NCBI GenBank assembly: GCA_016197365.1
Contig: JACPVS010000017.1
Coordinates: forward strand, 248,001-312,000
Direction: 5' to 3'
Source: Mycolicibacterium cosmeticum
GTDB lineage: Bacteria > Actinomycetota > Actinomycetes > Mycobacteriales > Mycobacteriaceae
Length of the DNA: 64,000 bases
Below are positions 28,476 through 37,767 of this stretch, piece after piece. Under the pieces are notes generated by a model, which had not been told where the DNA came from, searched no databases, and worked only from the letters and a program-made list of their open reading frames with translations. Positions within the stretch are counted from its first letter, which is position 1. The number at the start of each line of letters is the position of its first letter. The position numbers and the translations under genes are program-made.

Positions 28476-28986
28476 GTCCCTCGGCGTAGCGGCGCGCCAG
28501 ATCCTGGTACGCCTGGCCGTTGGTGTTGATCCAGATCTCGGCGCCGGTGCCCGCGATCGGCCCCTTGATCTTGGCGGGTGAGCCCGTCACCAGCACCTCG
28601 TCGGGAATCTTGGTGCCGCCGGTCACCAGCGCATGCGCGGCGACCAGAGTCCTGGAACCGATGACCGCTCCGTCGAGCACGGTCGCATGGTTGGCGATGA
28701 CCGCATGGCTGCCGATATGGGCACCGTGGATGACGCAGCAATGCGCGATGGTGGCTCCGGGACCCACATCGACCGGGATACCCGGCGGGGCGTGCAGGAC
28801 CGATCCGTCCTGCACGTTGGCTCCCTCGCGGATGATGATGGGCGCATAGTCGGCCCTCAACACCGCGTTGAACCAGACCGAGGCCCCGGCGGCGACGTGC
28901 ACGTCCCCGATGAGCGTGGCGGTCGGCGCGACGAACGCGGTCGGGTCCACCACGGGAGCTCGGCCCTCGAATTCATAAAGAGGCAT
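28462..28986 (-). CDS. Gamma-class carbonic anhydrase-like hexapeptide-repeat protein (Rv3525c-like)
   Basis: ORF 174 aa; left-handed beta-helix repeats (VAPTATLIGDVHVAAGASVWFNAVLRADYAPIIIREGANVQDGSVLH). Confidence 0.88.
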   Translation of the reverse strand: MPLYEFEGRAPVVDPTAFVAPTATLIGDVHVAAGASVWFNAVLRADYAPIIIREGANVQDGSVLHAPPGIPVDVGPGATIAHCCVIHGAHIGSHAVIANHATVLDGAVIGSRTLVAAHALVTGGTKIPDEVLVTGSPAKIKGPIAGTGAEIWINTNGQAYQDLARRYAEGLRAV

Positions 28987-29041
28987 GGTTCACATATACC
29001 GCAGGTGGGCATACGTGCATTGCGCGAACGAGGACCAAAAC

Positions 29042-29055
29042 TGTAACGTGTTCTA
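29042..29055. promoter_or_regulatory. KstR-type box upstream of kshA: TGTAACGTGTTCTA
   Basis: Full match to TnnAACnnGTTnnA. Confidence 0.88.
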
Positions 29056-29083
29056 GTTAGAAGACCGATACGGGAGGCCCACC

Positions 29084-30238
29084 GTGAGTACCGAATCTGC
29101 GAGCGTCCGCGAGATCGACACCGGAGCGCTGCCGGACCGCTATGCCCGCGGCTGGCACTGCCTCGGGCCGGTCACCGATTTCCTCGACGGCAAGCCCCAC
29201 GGCGTCGAGATCTTCGGCAGCATGCTCGTCGTGTTCGCCGACTCGAACGGCGAGGTCAAAGTCCTCGACGGGTACTGCCGTCACATGGGCGGCAACCTGT
29301 CCCAGGGCACCATCAAGGGTGACACCGTCGCGTGCCCGTTCCACGACTGGCGCTGGGGCGGCGACGGCAAGTGCAAGCTGGTCCCCTACGCCAAGCGCAC
29401 CCCGCGGCTGGCCCGCACCCGCGCCTGGGAGACCGACGTGCGCGGCGGCCTGCTGTTCGTGTGGCACGACGCCGAAGGCAACCCACCGCCGGCCGAAGTG
29501 CGCATCCCCGAGATCCCCGAATCCGTCAGCGACGACTGGACCGAATGGCGCTGGAACTCGATGCTCATCGAGGGCAGCAACTGCCGCGAGATCATCGACA
29601 ACGTCACCGACATGGCGCACTTCTTCTACATCCACTACGGGCTGCCGACGTACTTCAAGAACGTCTTCGAAGGCCATGTCGCCTCGCAGTACCTGCACAA
29701 CGTCGGCCGTCCCGACGTGAACGACCTGGGCACCACCTACGGCGAGGCGCACCTCGACTCGGAGGCCAGCTACTTCGGCCCGTCGTTCATGATCAACTGG
29801 TTGCACAACAACTACGGCGGTTTCAAGGCCGAGTCCATCCTGATCAACTGCCACTATCCCGTCAGCCAGAACAGCTTCATGCTGCAGTGGGGCGTCATCG
29901 TCGAGAAGCCGAAGGGCCTCGACGAGAAGACCACCGAGAAGCTGGCCCGCGTGTTCACCGAGGGCGTCAGCAAGGGCTTCCTGCAGGACGTCGAGATCTG
30001 GAAGCACAAGACCCGCATCGACAACCCGCTCCTGGTCGAGGAGGACGGCGCCGTCTACCAGATGCGCCGCTGGTACCAACAGTTCTACGTCGACGCCGCC
30101 GATGTCACCGCGGACATGACCGACCGCTTCGAGATGGAGGTCGACACCACGGCCGCCAACGAGAAATGGCATGTCGAGGTGGAGGAGAATCTCAAGCGCC
30201 AGGAAGCCCAGAAGGCCGAGCAGCCGGCGGAGGCGTGA
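29084..30238 (+). CDS. kshA: 3-ketosteroid 9alpha-hydroxylase oxygenase subunit KshA
   Basis: Rieske motif CRHMGGNLSQGTIKGDTVACPFHDW; mononuclear iron region NVTDMAHFFYIHYG; KstR box upstream. Confidence 0.93.
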   Translation: MSTESASVREIDTGALPDRYARGWHCLGPVTDFLDGKPHGVEIFGSMLVVFADSNGEVKVLDGYCRHMGGNLSQGTIKGDTVACPFHDWRWGGDGKCKLVPYAKRTPRLARTRAWETDVRGGLLFVWHDAEGNPPPAEVRIPEIPESVSDDWTEWRWNSMLIEGSNCREIIDNVTDMAHFFYIHYGLPTYFKNVFEGHVASQYLHNVGRPDVNDLGTTYGEAHLDSEASYFGPSFMINWLHNNYGGFKAESILINCHYPVSQNSFMLQWGVIVEKPKGLDEKTTEKLARVFTEGVSKGFLQDVEIWKHKTRIDNPLLVEEDGAVYQMRRWYQQFYVDAADVTADMTDRFEMEVDTTAANEKWHVEVEENLKRQEAQKAEQPAEA

Positions 30239-30242
30239 GTCC

Positions 30243-30692
30243 ATGACCCAGACGCCCGATGTCGACAGGCTGGCCCGCTCGATGCTGGAGTTGCTCGGCC
30301 ACGACGATCACGATCACGCGGGCGGCACCACGTCGGCGTCCGGATCATGGTCCAAGGCACCGGATTTCGCTGACGACCCACGCCGCGCGGCCGCCGTCCG
30401 GGAGGCCACCGCGCGCGACCGGGAACGGTATCTGACCTCCGGCCTGGTGTCGGTGGACTGTCGGTTCTGCCATGTCGCGGTACAGGTGAAGAAGCTCGGC
30501 CCGGAACAGACGTCGGTGCAATGGAGCAGCGAGGCCACCCAGCGGTGTGCCGTGTTCAGTGAGATCAGGGACGCCGGCGGGGATCCCGCCCGTGCCCGGT
30601 CTTGTCCGAAGCTGACGGACTCCATCAAGCATGCCGTCGCGGAAGGCTGCCTGGAAGAAGTGTCGACCGCACCCTCGCCGGGTGACGGCTAG
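30243..30692 (+). CDS. Rv3527-like small Cys/His-containing protein of unknown function, translationally adjacent to kshA
   Basis: MTQTPDVDRLARSMLELLGHDDHDHAGG...VDCRFCHVAVQVKK...QRCAVF...RSCPKLTDSIKHAVAEGC; starts 5 nt after the kshA stop. Confidence 0.8.
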   Translation: MTQTPDVDRLARSMLELLGHDDHDHAGGTTSASGSWSKAPDFADDPRRAAAVREATARDRERYLTSGLVSVDCRFCHVAVQVKKLGPEQTSVQWSSEATQRCAVFSEIRDAGGDPARARSCPKLTDSIKHAVAEGCLEEVSTAPSPGDG

Positions 30693-30711
30693 CGTTACCG
30701 CTGCCGACCGG

Positions 30712-31551
30712 TCACGCCTTCACGAAATCGTAGATGCGGTAGACGATGTCACCGCACTCCACCTGGTTGTACAGCCGGGCGCCTTGCACACCGGCGATGT
30801 CGCGAGCCACCCCACGGATGGGCCTGGGCATGTGCTTGGCGATCAATTCGGTATGCCGGACCGTGTTCTTCTCCAGACCCCGCAGCACCTCCGCTTCGAT
30901 CGGACGTTGCAACAGCTCGGTCAGTGACCAATCGTCGAGGTCCTTCTCCCACTGCTCCAGATCATTCCCCGTCCCGCCGCGCAGATCGGCATACAGGAAG
31001 TGACCGCCGGGACGCAGCACCCGCGCGACCTCGGCGAGGAACTGGGTGAAATGCGGATAGAGGTGCGCCGCTTCGACATTGATCACCGCATCGAACGACC
31101 CGTCGGGGAACGGCAGATGTTCGGCGTCGCCGTGCACGAACGTCAGATTCGGTAGTTGGTGATGTGCCTTGCAATACGCGATGCCCGCCGGATTGAGGTC
31201 CAGTCCGGTGTAGGAGGCCGGCTTCATGTAGCGACTGACGTAGGACGCCGCACCCCCGTGCCCGCAGCTGACCTCGAGGACATCCTTACCGGCCAGCTCG
31301 ATCTGGTCGGCGGTGCGGTGATACAGCTGGATCGAATAGCGGTCGACCTCGTCGGCCGCCTCCAGCGGGATACCCATCGGGGGATCCTCCTCGTAGCCCC
31401 AGTTCAGGAAGTGCAGATCGTCGTCACCCAAACTCTTGGTGAGAATGCGATAGCCGTAACTGGACACCAATTTGCCAAAATGTCGGTGTGAGATACCGAC
31501 AACCCGCATCAGCCAGTCCCGGCGATAGGGTTTGGTCGAAGAAGTCGTCAT
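30712..31551 (-). CDS. Class I SAM-dependent methyltransferase
   Basis: Motif I VLEVSCGHGGAASYVSRYMKP; post-I MNVEAAHLYPHF-type region; ORF 279 aa. Confidence 0.85.
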   Translation of the reverse strand: MTTSSTKPYRRDWLMRVVGISHRHFGKLVSSYGYRILTKSLGDDDLHFLNWGYEEDPPMGIPLEAADEVDRYSIQLYHRTADQIELAGKDVLEVSCGHGGAASYVSRYMKPASYTGLDLNPAGIAYCKAHHQLPNLTFVHGDAEHLPFPDGSFDAVINVEAAHLYPHFTQFLAEVARVLRPGGHFLYADLRGGTGNDLEQWEKDLDDWSLTELLQRPIEAEVLRGLEKNTVRHTELIAKHMPRPIRGVARDIAGVQGARLYNQVECGDIVYRIYDFVKA

Positions 31552-31736
31552 GTCAAAGCACTATGGAGCACTTCTGTGAGCTTCGCCACATGAGTGGGGA
31601 TTCGCAGCCGGACGTCTTTGCCATCACAACAAGCACATGTTCCGGTCGCAACCAATTACAGGCCTGGTTGCCAGGATCCGCGCGGCGAAATGACTCGTCA
31701 ACGGCCCGTTCCCGGATCTGCCCGATAGCATCAGGC

Positions 31737-32426
31737 ATGCCGTCGCGGAAGGCCGTCCGGACAAAATCCCGAATGCGGCCACCGCGGGTGAATTCCGTCA
31801 TCGGCGTCCTCGCATGTGCGCTCGCGCTGACGGGCTGCACCCGCTTCGTCGACACCGCCCTGCCGCAAGCTGCGCCCAGAGTGGGCCCGATCATCGCCGC
31901 ACAGGTCGGCGACCTACTCAGCGAGCACGTCCAGAGCAAGGACGGCAATCGGTTCGTCACCGTCGAGCCCGCGTCCTGCGCCGGCGTGGCCCGGGAGCAG
32001 GACGCGCCCTTCATCGTCGACCGCCACCCCGTCGTCACCGACGGCGGACACTGGGTCGCGATGGACGGGCGCGAGGTCTACATCGAGGAGATCGCCGCCG
32101 TCTACCCCTCGGACTTCGATCCGAAGGCCGCGCTCGTCGGGGCCCACGCCACCATCGAATCCTGCCGGGGTACGCCGTTCCTCGTGACCAGCATGAAGGG
32201 CCGCGAGTACCACTTCACCATGGACCCGCGCGTCGACCCGGACTCACCGAGCATCGTGGCGTGGTCCTTCCACAGCGCCGACTGGGGCTGTGACAACGCG
32301 TTCGTCGCCGCGTACAACGCGGCTGTCGAGATCACCGCTTGTGGCCCCGTCAACGGCTACGACGTCGGTGCACTGGCCAAGGACACACTCAAACGCATTG
32401 AGCTGCTGGTGAATACGACGGCGTGA
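31737..32426 (+). CDS. Putative lipoprotein/secreted protein
   Basis: SVIGVLACALALTGCTRFVDTALPQ lipobox; start codon uncertain. Confidence 0.7.
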   Translation: MPSRKAVRTKSRMRPPRVNSVIGVLACALALTGCTRFVDTALPQAAPRVGPIIAAQVGDLLSEHVQSKDGNRFVTVEPASCAGVAREQDAPFIVDRHPVVTDGGHWVAMDGREVYIEEIAAVYPSDFDPKAALVGAHATIESCRGTPFLVTSMKGREYHFTMDPRVDPDSPSIVAWSFHSADWGCDNAFVAAYNAAVEITACGPVNGYDVGALAKDTLKRIELLVNTTA

Positions 32427-32429
32427 CGG

Positions 32430-33572
32430 TCAGAGCCCGTTGAACCGCGCCTTGACCTGCTCGGCCGTCAGCCCGTAGTCATCCAGTGAATAGGTGTGCT
32501 TCGGCGCGCGCGGCCCCTGCTGGCTCTCGGCGTGACTGTCGGCGATGGCCTGGCGGGCCGCGTCGGTGAAGTCGATCCCGAAGGTCTGGTAGATGCCCTC
32601 GACGGCGCCCACCGGATCTTTGATGAACTCGAAGTAGTCCACATCGCAGAACTGAGCCGGATCATGCTTGGCCCGTTCGGCATCGAAGAGTTCCAGTCCT
32701 CGCGACCAGGTCTCCATCGAGTCCGCGCCGATGACATCGCCACCGAAGGTGTTCGACCAGCCTTCGGTGGTGTGCTGGGCCAGTGAGCACATCGACGCCA
32801 TGATCGTCTCCGCAGGCCGGTGGCACTGCACCACCAGCGCATCCGGGTAGGTCGCGAACAGTGCATCGAGGGCGAACAGGTGACTGGGATTCTTGAGTAC
32901 CCAGCGCTTCTCGGGTTCGTTGAGCCCGATCAGCTGCAGATTGCGGCGGTGCCGCGCATAGGACTTGGTCCAGTCCTGACGGGCCAGCCACCGCGAATAG
33001 GTGGGGATGTGCGCGAGCGTCTCGTACGACACCGAGTGCAGCGACTGGCGCAACAGCTGCCAGCACTCCTCGACCTCGTCAGCGGTCATGTAGTGCAGGC
33101 CGGTGTAGTCCGGGTTCTCCTCGTGCGCCTTGGTGAACTGCGCGTCGAGCTGCTGGAAGACCGGGTTCTGCGACCAGGTTTCGCGCGGCGGGCGGGGTTG
33201 CGGGAACTCGGCGAGCCACAGTTCCAGGCCCTGGTGTCGCGGGTCGGCCGTGAGCAGCCGGTGGATCACGGTGGTGCCGGTGCGTGGCAGCCCGGTGACG
33301 AAGATGGGCCGCTCGATCGGTACGTCGGCGTGCTGGGGATACTGCTTGAACGCCGCCTCGGACACCAGACGGGCCACCAGGGCGTTGCGCACGAAGAAGC
33401 GCTGCATCTTGCTGCCGAACTCGGTGAGGTCGGCGTCGCGCTGATAGGAGTCCAGCAGCACGCCCAGCGCTTCCTTGTAGTTGTCGTCGTCGCTGCCGAA
33501 ATCGTCCAGCCCGCAGGCCTTTACCGCGGATGCATGCAGGTCCTCGACGGTGCCTACGTTGGTTCGTGACAT
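32430..33572 (-). CDS. Sulfotransferase-family protein (Rv3529c-like)
   Basis: PIFVTGLPRTGTTVIHRLLTADP PAPS-binding-like motif; ORF 380 aa. Confidence 0.85.
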   Translation of the reverse strand: MSRTNVGTVEDLHASAVKACGLDDFGSDDDNYKEALGVLLDSYQRDADLTEFGSKMQRFFVRNALVARLVSEAAFKQYPQHADVPIERPIFVTGLPRTGTTVIHRLLTADPRHQGLELWLAEFPQPRPPRETWSQNPVFQQLDAQFTKAHEENPDYTGLHYMTADEVEECWQLLRQSLHSVSYETLAHIPTYSRWLARQDWTKSYARHRRNLQLIGLNEPEKRWVLKNPSHLFALDALFATYPDALVVQCHRPAETIMASMCSLAQHTTEGWSNTFGGDVIGADSMETWSRGLELFDAERAKHDPAQFCDVDYFEFIKDPVGAVEGIYQTFGIDFTDAARQAIADSHAESQQGPRAPKHTYSLDDYGLTAEQVKARFNGL

Positions 33573-34354
33573 CAGTACTTGTACTCCCCGCAGTTGACGT
33601 CCAACGTCTGCCCGGTGATACCACTGGACAGATCACTGGCCATGAAGAGGATGGCCGAGGCCACCTCGTCCTCGGTGGGCAGTTTCTTCAGATCGCTGTT
33701 CACCGCAGCGGCCTTGTAGATCTCGTCCACGGTGGTGCCGTATTTTCCGGCCTGGTGTTCGAAGTAGCCCTGCAGTGTGCCACCCCAGATATATCCGGGC
33801 AGAACGGAATTCACCCGGATTCCGGCGCCGCCGAGCTCGCTGGCCAGCGACTGGGACATCGCCAGCAACGCGGACTTGGCCAACTTGTAGGCGCCCTGCT
33901 TGGGGTCGGAGTGCCGGACCACCATCGAGTTGACGTTCACCACGGAACCCTTGGCCTCGGTGAGCGCCGGGGTGAAGCCCTGGATCAGCCGCAGCGCACC
34001 GAGCACGGTGAGCTCGACGGTCTCGCGGATGTGGTCGAAGCTCGTCTTGGCGAACGGTTTCATCGACGGCACCCGGAAAGCGTTGTTGATCAACACATCG
34101 ACCTTGCCGTACGCCGCGAGCGACTCCGACACCAGATTGGCGACCTGCGCATCGTCGGTGATGTCGGTACCGATGGCCACCGCGCGCCGGCCCAGTGCGG
34201 TCACCTGACCGGCGACCTCTTCGAGGCGTTCGACCGTACGGGCGGCCAGCACCAGATCGGCCCCCTCCTCGGCACATCGACGGGCCAGGGTGGTGCCGAG
34301 CGCAGGCCCGACACCGCTGATGACGACAATCTTGTCCTGCAACAGACCTGTCAT
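33572..34354 (-). CDS. Short-chain dehydrogenase (Rv3530c-like)
   Basis: MTGLLQDKIVVISGVGPALGTTLARRCAEEG; GAYKLAKSALL; start reset to 34354; stop/start overlap with the sulfotransferase. Confidence 0.85.
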   Translation of the reverse strand: MTGLLQDKIVVISGVGPALGTTLARRCAEEGADLVLAARTVERLEEVAGQVTALGRRAVAIGTDITDDAQVANLVSESLAAYGKVDVLINNAFRVPSMKPFAKTSFDHIRETVELTVLGALRLIQGFTPALTEAKGSVVNVNSMVVRHSDPKQGAYKLAKSALLAMSQSLASELGGAGIRVNSVLPGYIWGGTLQGYFEHQAGKYGTTVDEIYKAAAVNSDLKKLPTEDEVASAILFMASDLSSGITGQTLDVNCGEYKY

Positions 34355-34356
34355 GG

Positions 34357-35484
34357 TCAACCCACCATCCTCTCGCCGATCAGCTTCTGGCGCAGCGCAA
34401 TCCGTGCCCGCCAACCGTCATCCGAGATCTTGTTCGATTCGTGGTACGGCAGCGTCGCCGGTACATCGGTCAGTGCGACCACCTCAAGGGTCGGGCCGTC
34501 GGTCTCGGTCAGCTCGCGCGACACCCGCTGCCAGCGGAACTGCAGGTAGCCCTTGCCGTGGCCGAGGGTCTCACACCAGTTCGTCACGCCGGGGTTCGCC
34601 TCGGAGATGACGATGCGGATCTTGCCGTCCGGATCCGCCTGTGCCTGAGTGCCGTTCAGCGAGGTCTGGTGATTGATGTAGTCCAGCGAGATGTACCACA
34701 GGCTGCCCAACTGGAAGCCGAGGTACGGCGCATCGGTGACCGGCAACGTGATGACGATCGCTTGATCGGGCGCGAGGTCGTAATGCCCCACCGAGGAGTA
34801 CTGGGTGGCCAGCCCGCCGGGCGTCAATCGTGGTGCGGTCAGGGTGTTCACCGGAAGGTTGTCGTAGAACCATTTCGGGAACTGCAGCCACGTCTTCACG
34901 CGCTGCACCAGTTGCTTACCCGCGACGGCATAACGCTTTTCGATCAGCTCGCGGCTCAGCGGTTCCGGTGCGGTGCCTGCGGTGTCGGCGCGGGCGATGG
35001 CGAAGGTTCCCCGCGCCGCGGACCAGTCGTTGTAGACCTCGCGGATCACCAGCTGGGCGGGCTTGTCCGGGGTGAAGCGCCACTCGAAGGTGCCGTCGGC
35101 GGCGATCTCCAGCTTGCGGTCGTCGAACGCCGTCTCACTGTCGGGGACCACCTCGTCGGTGTACTCCCCGCCGATCAGCTGGAAGCTGACATCGGTGGTG
35201 GTTCCCCGCCGGCCCGTCACCACATATTCGTGGCCGGGCTGCACCCGCGTACCGAAGTACATGGTGTCCGGGTTGTCCAAACCCATCTTGGTGAACGGGC
35301 CGGTGCCGCTGTGCAGGAACGGGTGGTCGCGGTCGTAGTCGAAGGCGACGTGGGTGCAGGCGGCGATGCAGCCTGCCAGGTACTGCAGACCTTCGAGCAG
35401 GTCGGCTTCGGATTCGATGAACGGGGCTGCGGCGACGAGGCGTTCGGCCTCGCCGACCGCATCGATGAAGGGCTGCGAATACAT
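34357..35484 (-). CDS. DUF1214-type conserved protein (Rv3531c-like)
   Basis: ORF 375 aa; C-terminal FQLGSLWYISLDYINHQTSLNGTQAQADPDGKIRIVISEANPGVTNW typical of DUF1214. Confidence 0.75.
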   Translation of the reverse strand: MYSQPFIDAVGEAERLVAAAPFIESEADLLEGLQYLAGCIAACTHVAFDYDRDHPFLHSGTGPFTKMGLDNPDTMYFGTRVQPGHEYVVTGRRGTTTDVSFQLIGGEYTDEVVPDSETAFDDRKLEIAADGTFEWRFTPDKPAQLVIREVYNDWSAARGTFAIARADTAGTAPEPLSRELIEKRYAVAGKQLVQRVKTWLQFPKWFYDNLPVNTLTAPRLTPGGLATQYSSVGHYDLAPDQAIVITLPVTDAPYLGFQLGSLWYISLDYINHQTSLNGTQAQADPDGKIRIVISEANPGVTNWCETLGHGKGYLQFRWQRVSRELTETDGPTLEVVALTDVPATLPYHESNKISDDGWRARIALRQKLIGERMVG

Positions 35485-35502
35485 TCGGGAGCACGCCTTT
35501 CA

Positions 35503-35520
35503 CGGTCCATTATTGGACCG
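35503..35520. promoter_or_regulatory. Perfect 18-bp inverted repeat CGGTCCA-TTAT-TGGACCG, candidate local regulator operator
   Basis: 7-bp perfect arms, 4-bp AT spacer, in the divergent promoter of the IclR gene. Confidence 0.6.
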
Positions 35521-35546
35521 CATCGGTAGACATTCCGACTGAAGAC

Positions 35547-35560
35547 TAGAACGTGTTCCA
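35547..35560. promoter_or_regulatory. KstR-type box in Rv3531c-like / IclR divergent promoter: TAGAACGTGTTCCA
   Basis: Full match to TnnAACnnGTTnnA. Confidence 0.87.
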
Positions 35561-35616
35561 GTCGGCGTCAACGGCGTCTCCGGTCGATATATGGAACGGC
35601 TTGGTACATTTCTGAC

Positions 35617-36507
35617 ATGCCTGACACCGGCCGCGCCTCTCCCCCCACCGCTCGGGTGGTCGCCGTCCTGGATTTCCTGGCCCGCCATCCACACCAGCAG
35701 TTCGGCCTGTCCGAGTTGGCCAGACGAGTCGACCTGAGCAAGCCCACTTGCCTGGGCATCGTCACCACCCTGACCGACGCCGGATACCTGGTGCGCGACC
35801 ACACCGACAAGACCTACCGGCTGGGCCCGGCGCTGATCAGCCTCGGCCACACCGCGCAGGAATCCATGCGGGTCAGCCCCGCCGCCCGGGCCGAGCTCGG
35901 GCGCCTCAGCGAGAAGTTCGATGCCACCGCCGCACTCTCGGGGATCGTCGATGACCGCATCACCCTGCTGGAGCTCGTCACCCCGACGGGTACCCCGCCG
36001 ACCGTGCGGGTGGGTCAGAGCTACCCGTTCGCTCCGCCCGTCGGGCTGATGTTCGTGCTGTGGGACGAGCAAGCCGTACGGGACTGGCTGGCCAAGGAAC
36101 CGACCATTCCGCTGCGCACCGACAGCGACCGCCTGGAGCGCGTCATCGCCGAGTGCCGGACGACCGGCTATCTCGTGGAACGGCTCACCCCCGGCGGCCG
36201 GCGGCTGTACGCACTGATGGCGGGGATGTCGAGCACGCTGCCCGCCGAATTACGGGCCCTGCTGGGCGAATTGGTGTCCGATATCGGTGAGCGGGTGTAT
36301 CTGCCGAGCGAGGCAGGTCCGCGGGCGCGACGCGACATCAGCGTCATCGCCGCTCCGGTGTTCGACCACCACCGGCGCCAGGTCATGGTGGTCTCGCTGC
36401 AGATCGGGTATGCCCTGACCGACAGCGAGATCACCAAACGCGCGCGCGTCGTGATGACCACCGCGGCCGCCCTGACAACGCAGCTGGGCGGGTCGAGTCC
36501 GGCCTAG
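35617..36507 (+). CDS. IclR-family transcriptional regulator
   Basis: N-terminal wHTH (RVVAVLDFLARHPHQQFGLSELARRVDLSKPTCLGIVTTLTDAGYLVRD), IclR effector domain. Confidence 0.9.
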   Translation: MPDTGRASPPTARVVAVLDFLARHPHQQFGLSELARRVDLSKPTCLGIVTTLTDAGYLVRDHTDKTYRLGPALISLGHTAQESMRVSPAARAELGRLSEKFDATAALSGIVDDRITLLELVTPTGTPPTVRVGQSYPFAPPVGLMFVLWDEQAVRDWLAKEPTIPLRTDSDRLERVIAECRTTGYLVERLTPGGRRLYALMAGMSSTLPAELRALLGELVSDIGERVYLPSEAGPRARRDISVIAAPVFDHHRRQVMVVSLQIGYALTDSEITKRARVVMTTAAALTTQLGGSSPA

Positions 36508-36950
36508 ACCTCGGCGAGGACGGCGAGCGCGTCCGTCGGGGACACCTGCAGGTCGCACCGCTCCTTGTACGCGGTGAGCGGCGCCTGGATGGCACGCAGC
36601 TCGTCGGCTTGCTGCGGATGGTCCTTGAAGTACCCGTCGAACTGCCCGACCGCGACGAACGCCGGCTGCCGGGTGAAGTCGATCAGTGCCGCGTTCACGT
36701 CAGGGTGCGCGGCGAAGTACACCGACAGACCCCTGCTGACCGAGGTGATGGTGTCGGCCAGGCCGGCGGCGGTGCAGTCACCTGCTGCCGGCGCAGCGAC
36801 GGGTGCCGTGGTGGCCGGAAACTCCGGTGTGTTCGGGGTTTCCGGGCTTTCGGGATCGCCCCACGCGGTCGGCATGCCGAGCACCGCTCCGGCGGCGCCG
36901 GCCATGAGGAGGCCGAGGGCGGCACGCCGGAAGATCTCGATACGGGCCAT
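36504..36950 (-). CDS. Secreted haemophore-like (MHB-domain-like) heme-binding protein
   Basis: Signal peptide MARIEIFRRAALGLLMAGAAGAVLGMPTAWGD; DCTAAGLADTITSVSRGLSVYFAAHPDVNAALIDF...YKERC. Confidence 0.7.
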   Translation of the reverse strand: MARIEIFRRAALGLLMAGAAGAVLGMPTAWGDPESPETPNTPEFPATTAPVAAPAAGDCTAAGLADTITSVSRGLSVYFAAHPDVNAALIDFTRQPAFVAVGQFDGYFKDHPQQADELRAIQAPLTAYKERCDLQVSPTDALAVLAEV

Positions 36951-37086
36951 GTTGTCCACTCCTTTGCTGCGGGCCGCGCAAGGATGTCCCCGGCCCTGTA
37001 GAGCACTTCGCCTCAGCAAACTCAGCCGTTACAGGAGTGGCAAAACTCGCTGGTCAGTCGGCCACTGGATGTGCTGCGATGAGGCC

Positions 37087-37767
37087 ATGACGTATCCGGT
37101 GTGGCCACTGTCCGGCCTGGAAGTGAACACCCCGACGGTCACCCTGCGCCATATCAGCGACGAGTTGGCCGCCGAGCTGGCGTTGCTGGCCGCCCAGGGC
37201 ATCCACGACCCGGCGACCATGCCGTTCTCGGAGCCCTGGACCGACGCCCCTTCACCCCAGCTGGAACGCAACAGCCTGCAGTACTACTGGCGGTGCCGGG
37301 CGGAGATCACGACCGCGCATTGGGACATCCCACTCGCGGTGATCTCCGGCGGACGGGCGGTCGGGGTGTGCACGGTGCATGCCGAGGAGTTCCCGGCCCG
37401 CCGATCGGTCACCACGGGATCGTGGCTGGGCCGCCCGTATCAGCGTCGCGGGATCGGGCGGGAGACCCGCCACGCTGCGCTGCATCTGATCTTCGCGGGC
37501 TTCGGCGCCGACGAGGCCACCACCCGCGCCTGGCATGACAACGCTGCCTCGCTGGGCGTCACCGGGTCACTACCCTATGTGCGCACCGGCACGACGCAGG
37601 AGGCCCGCCGCGGCCGGCCGGACACCATGCTGGCCTTCGCGATGGATCGCGCACAGTGGGACACCATCCGCCGCAACGATATCGAGCTCACCGGTATCGA
37701 AGCGGTCGCCGCGCAGCTGGGGTTCTCGTCAACGTACCCCGGCCAGCGCGAACGGCAGGACGGCTGA
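37087..37767 (+). CDS. GNAT-family N-acetyltransferase
   Basis: [60 protein letters not shown]. Confidence 0.83.
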   Translation: MTYPVWPLSGLEVNTPTVTLRHISDELAAELALLAAQGIHDPATMPFSEPWTDAPSPQLERNSLQYYWRCRAEITTAHWDIPLAVISGGRAVGVCTVHAEEFPARRSVTTGSWLGRPYQRRGIGRETRHAALHLIFAGFGADEATTRAWHDNAASLGVTGSLPYVRTGTTQEARRGRPDTMLAFAMDRAQWDTIRRNDIELTGIEAVAAQLGFSSTYPGQRERQDG

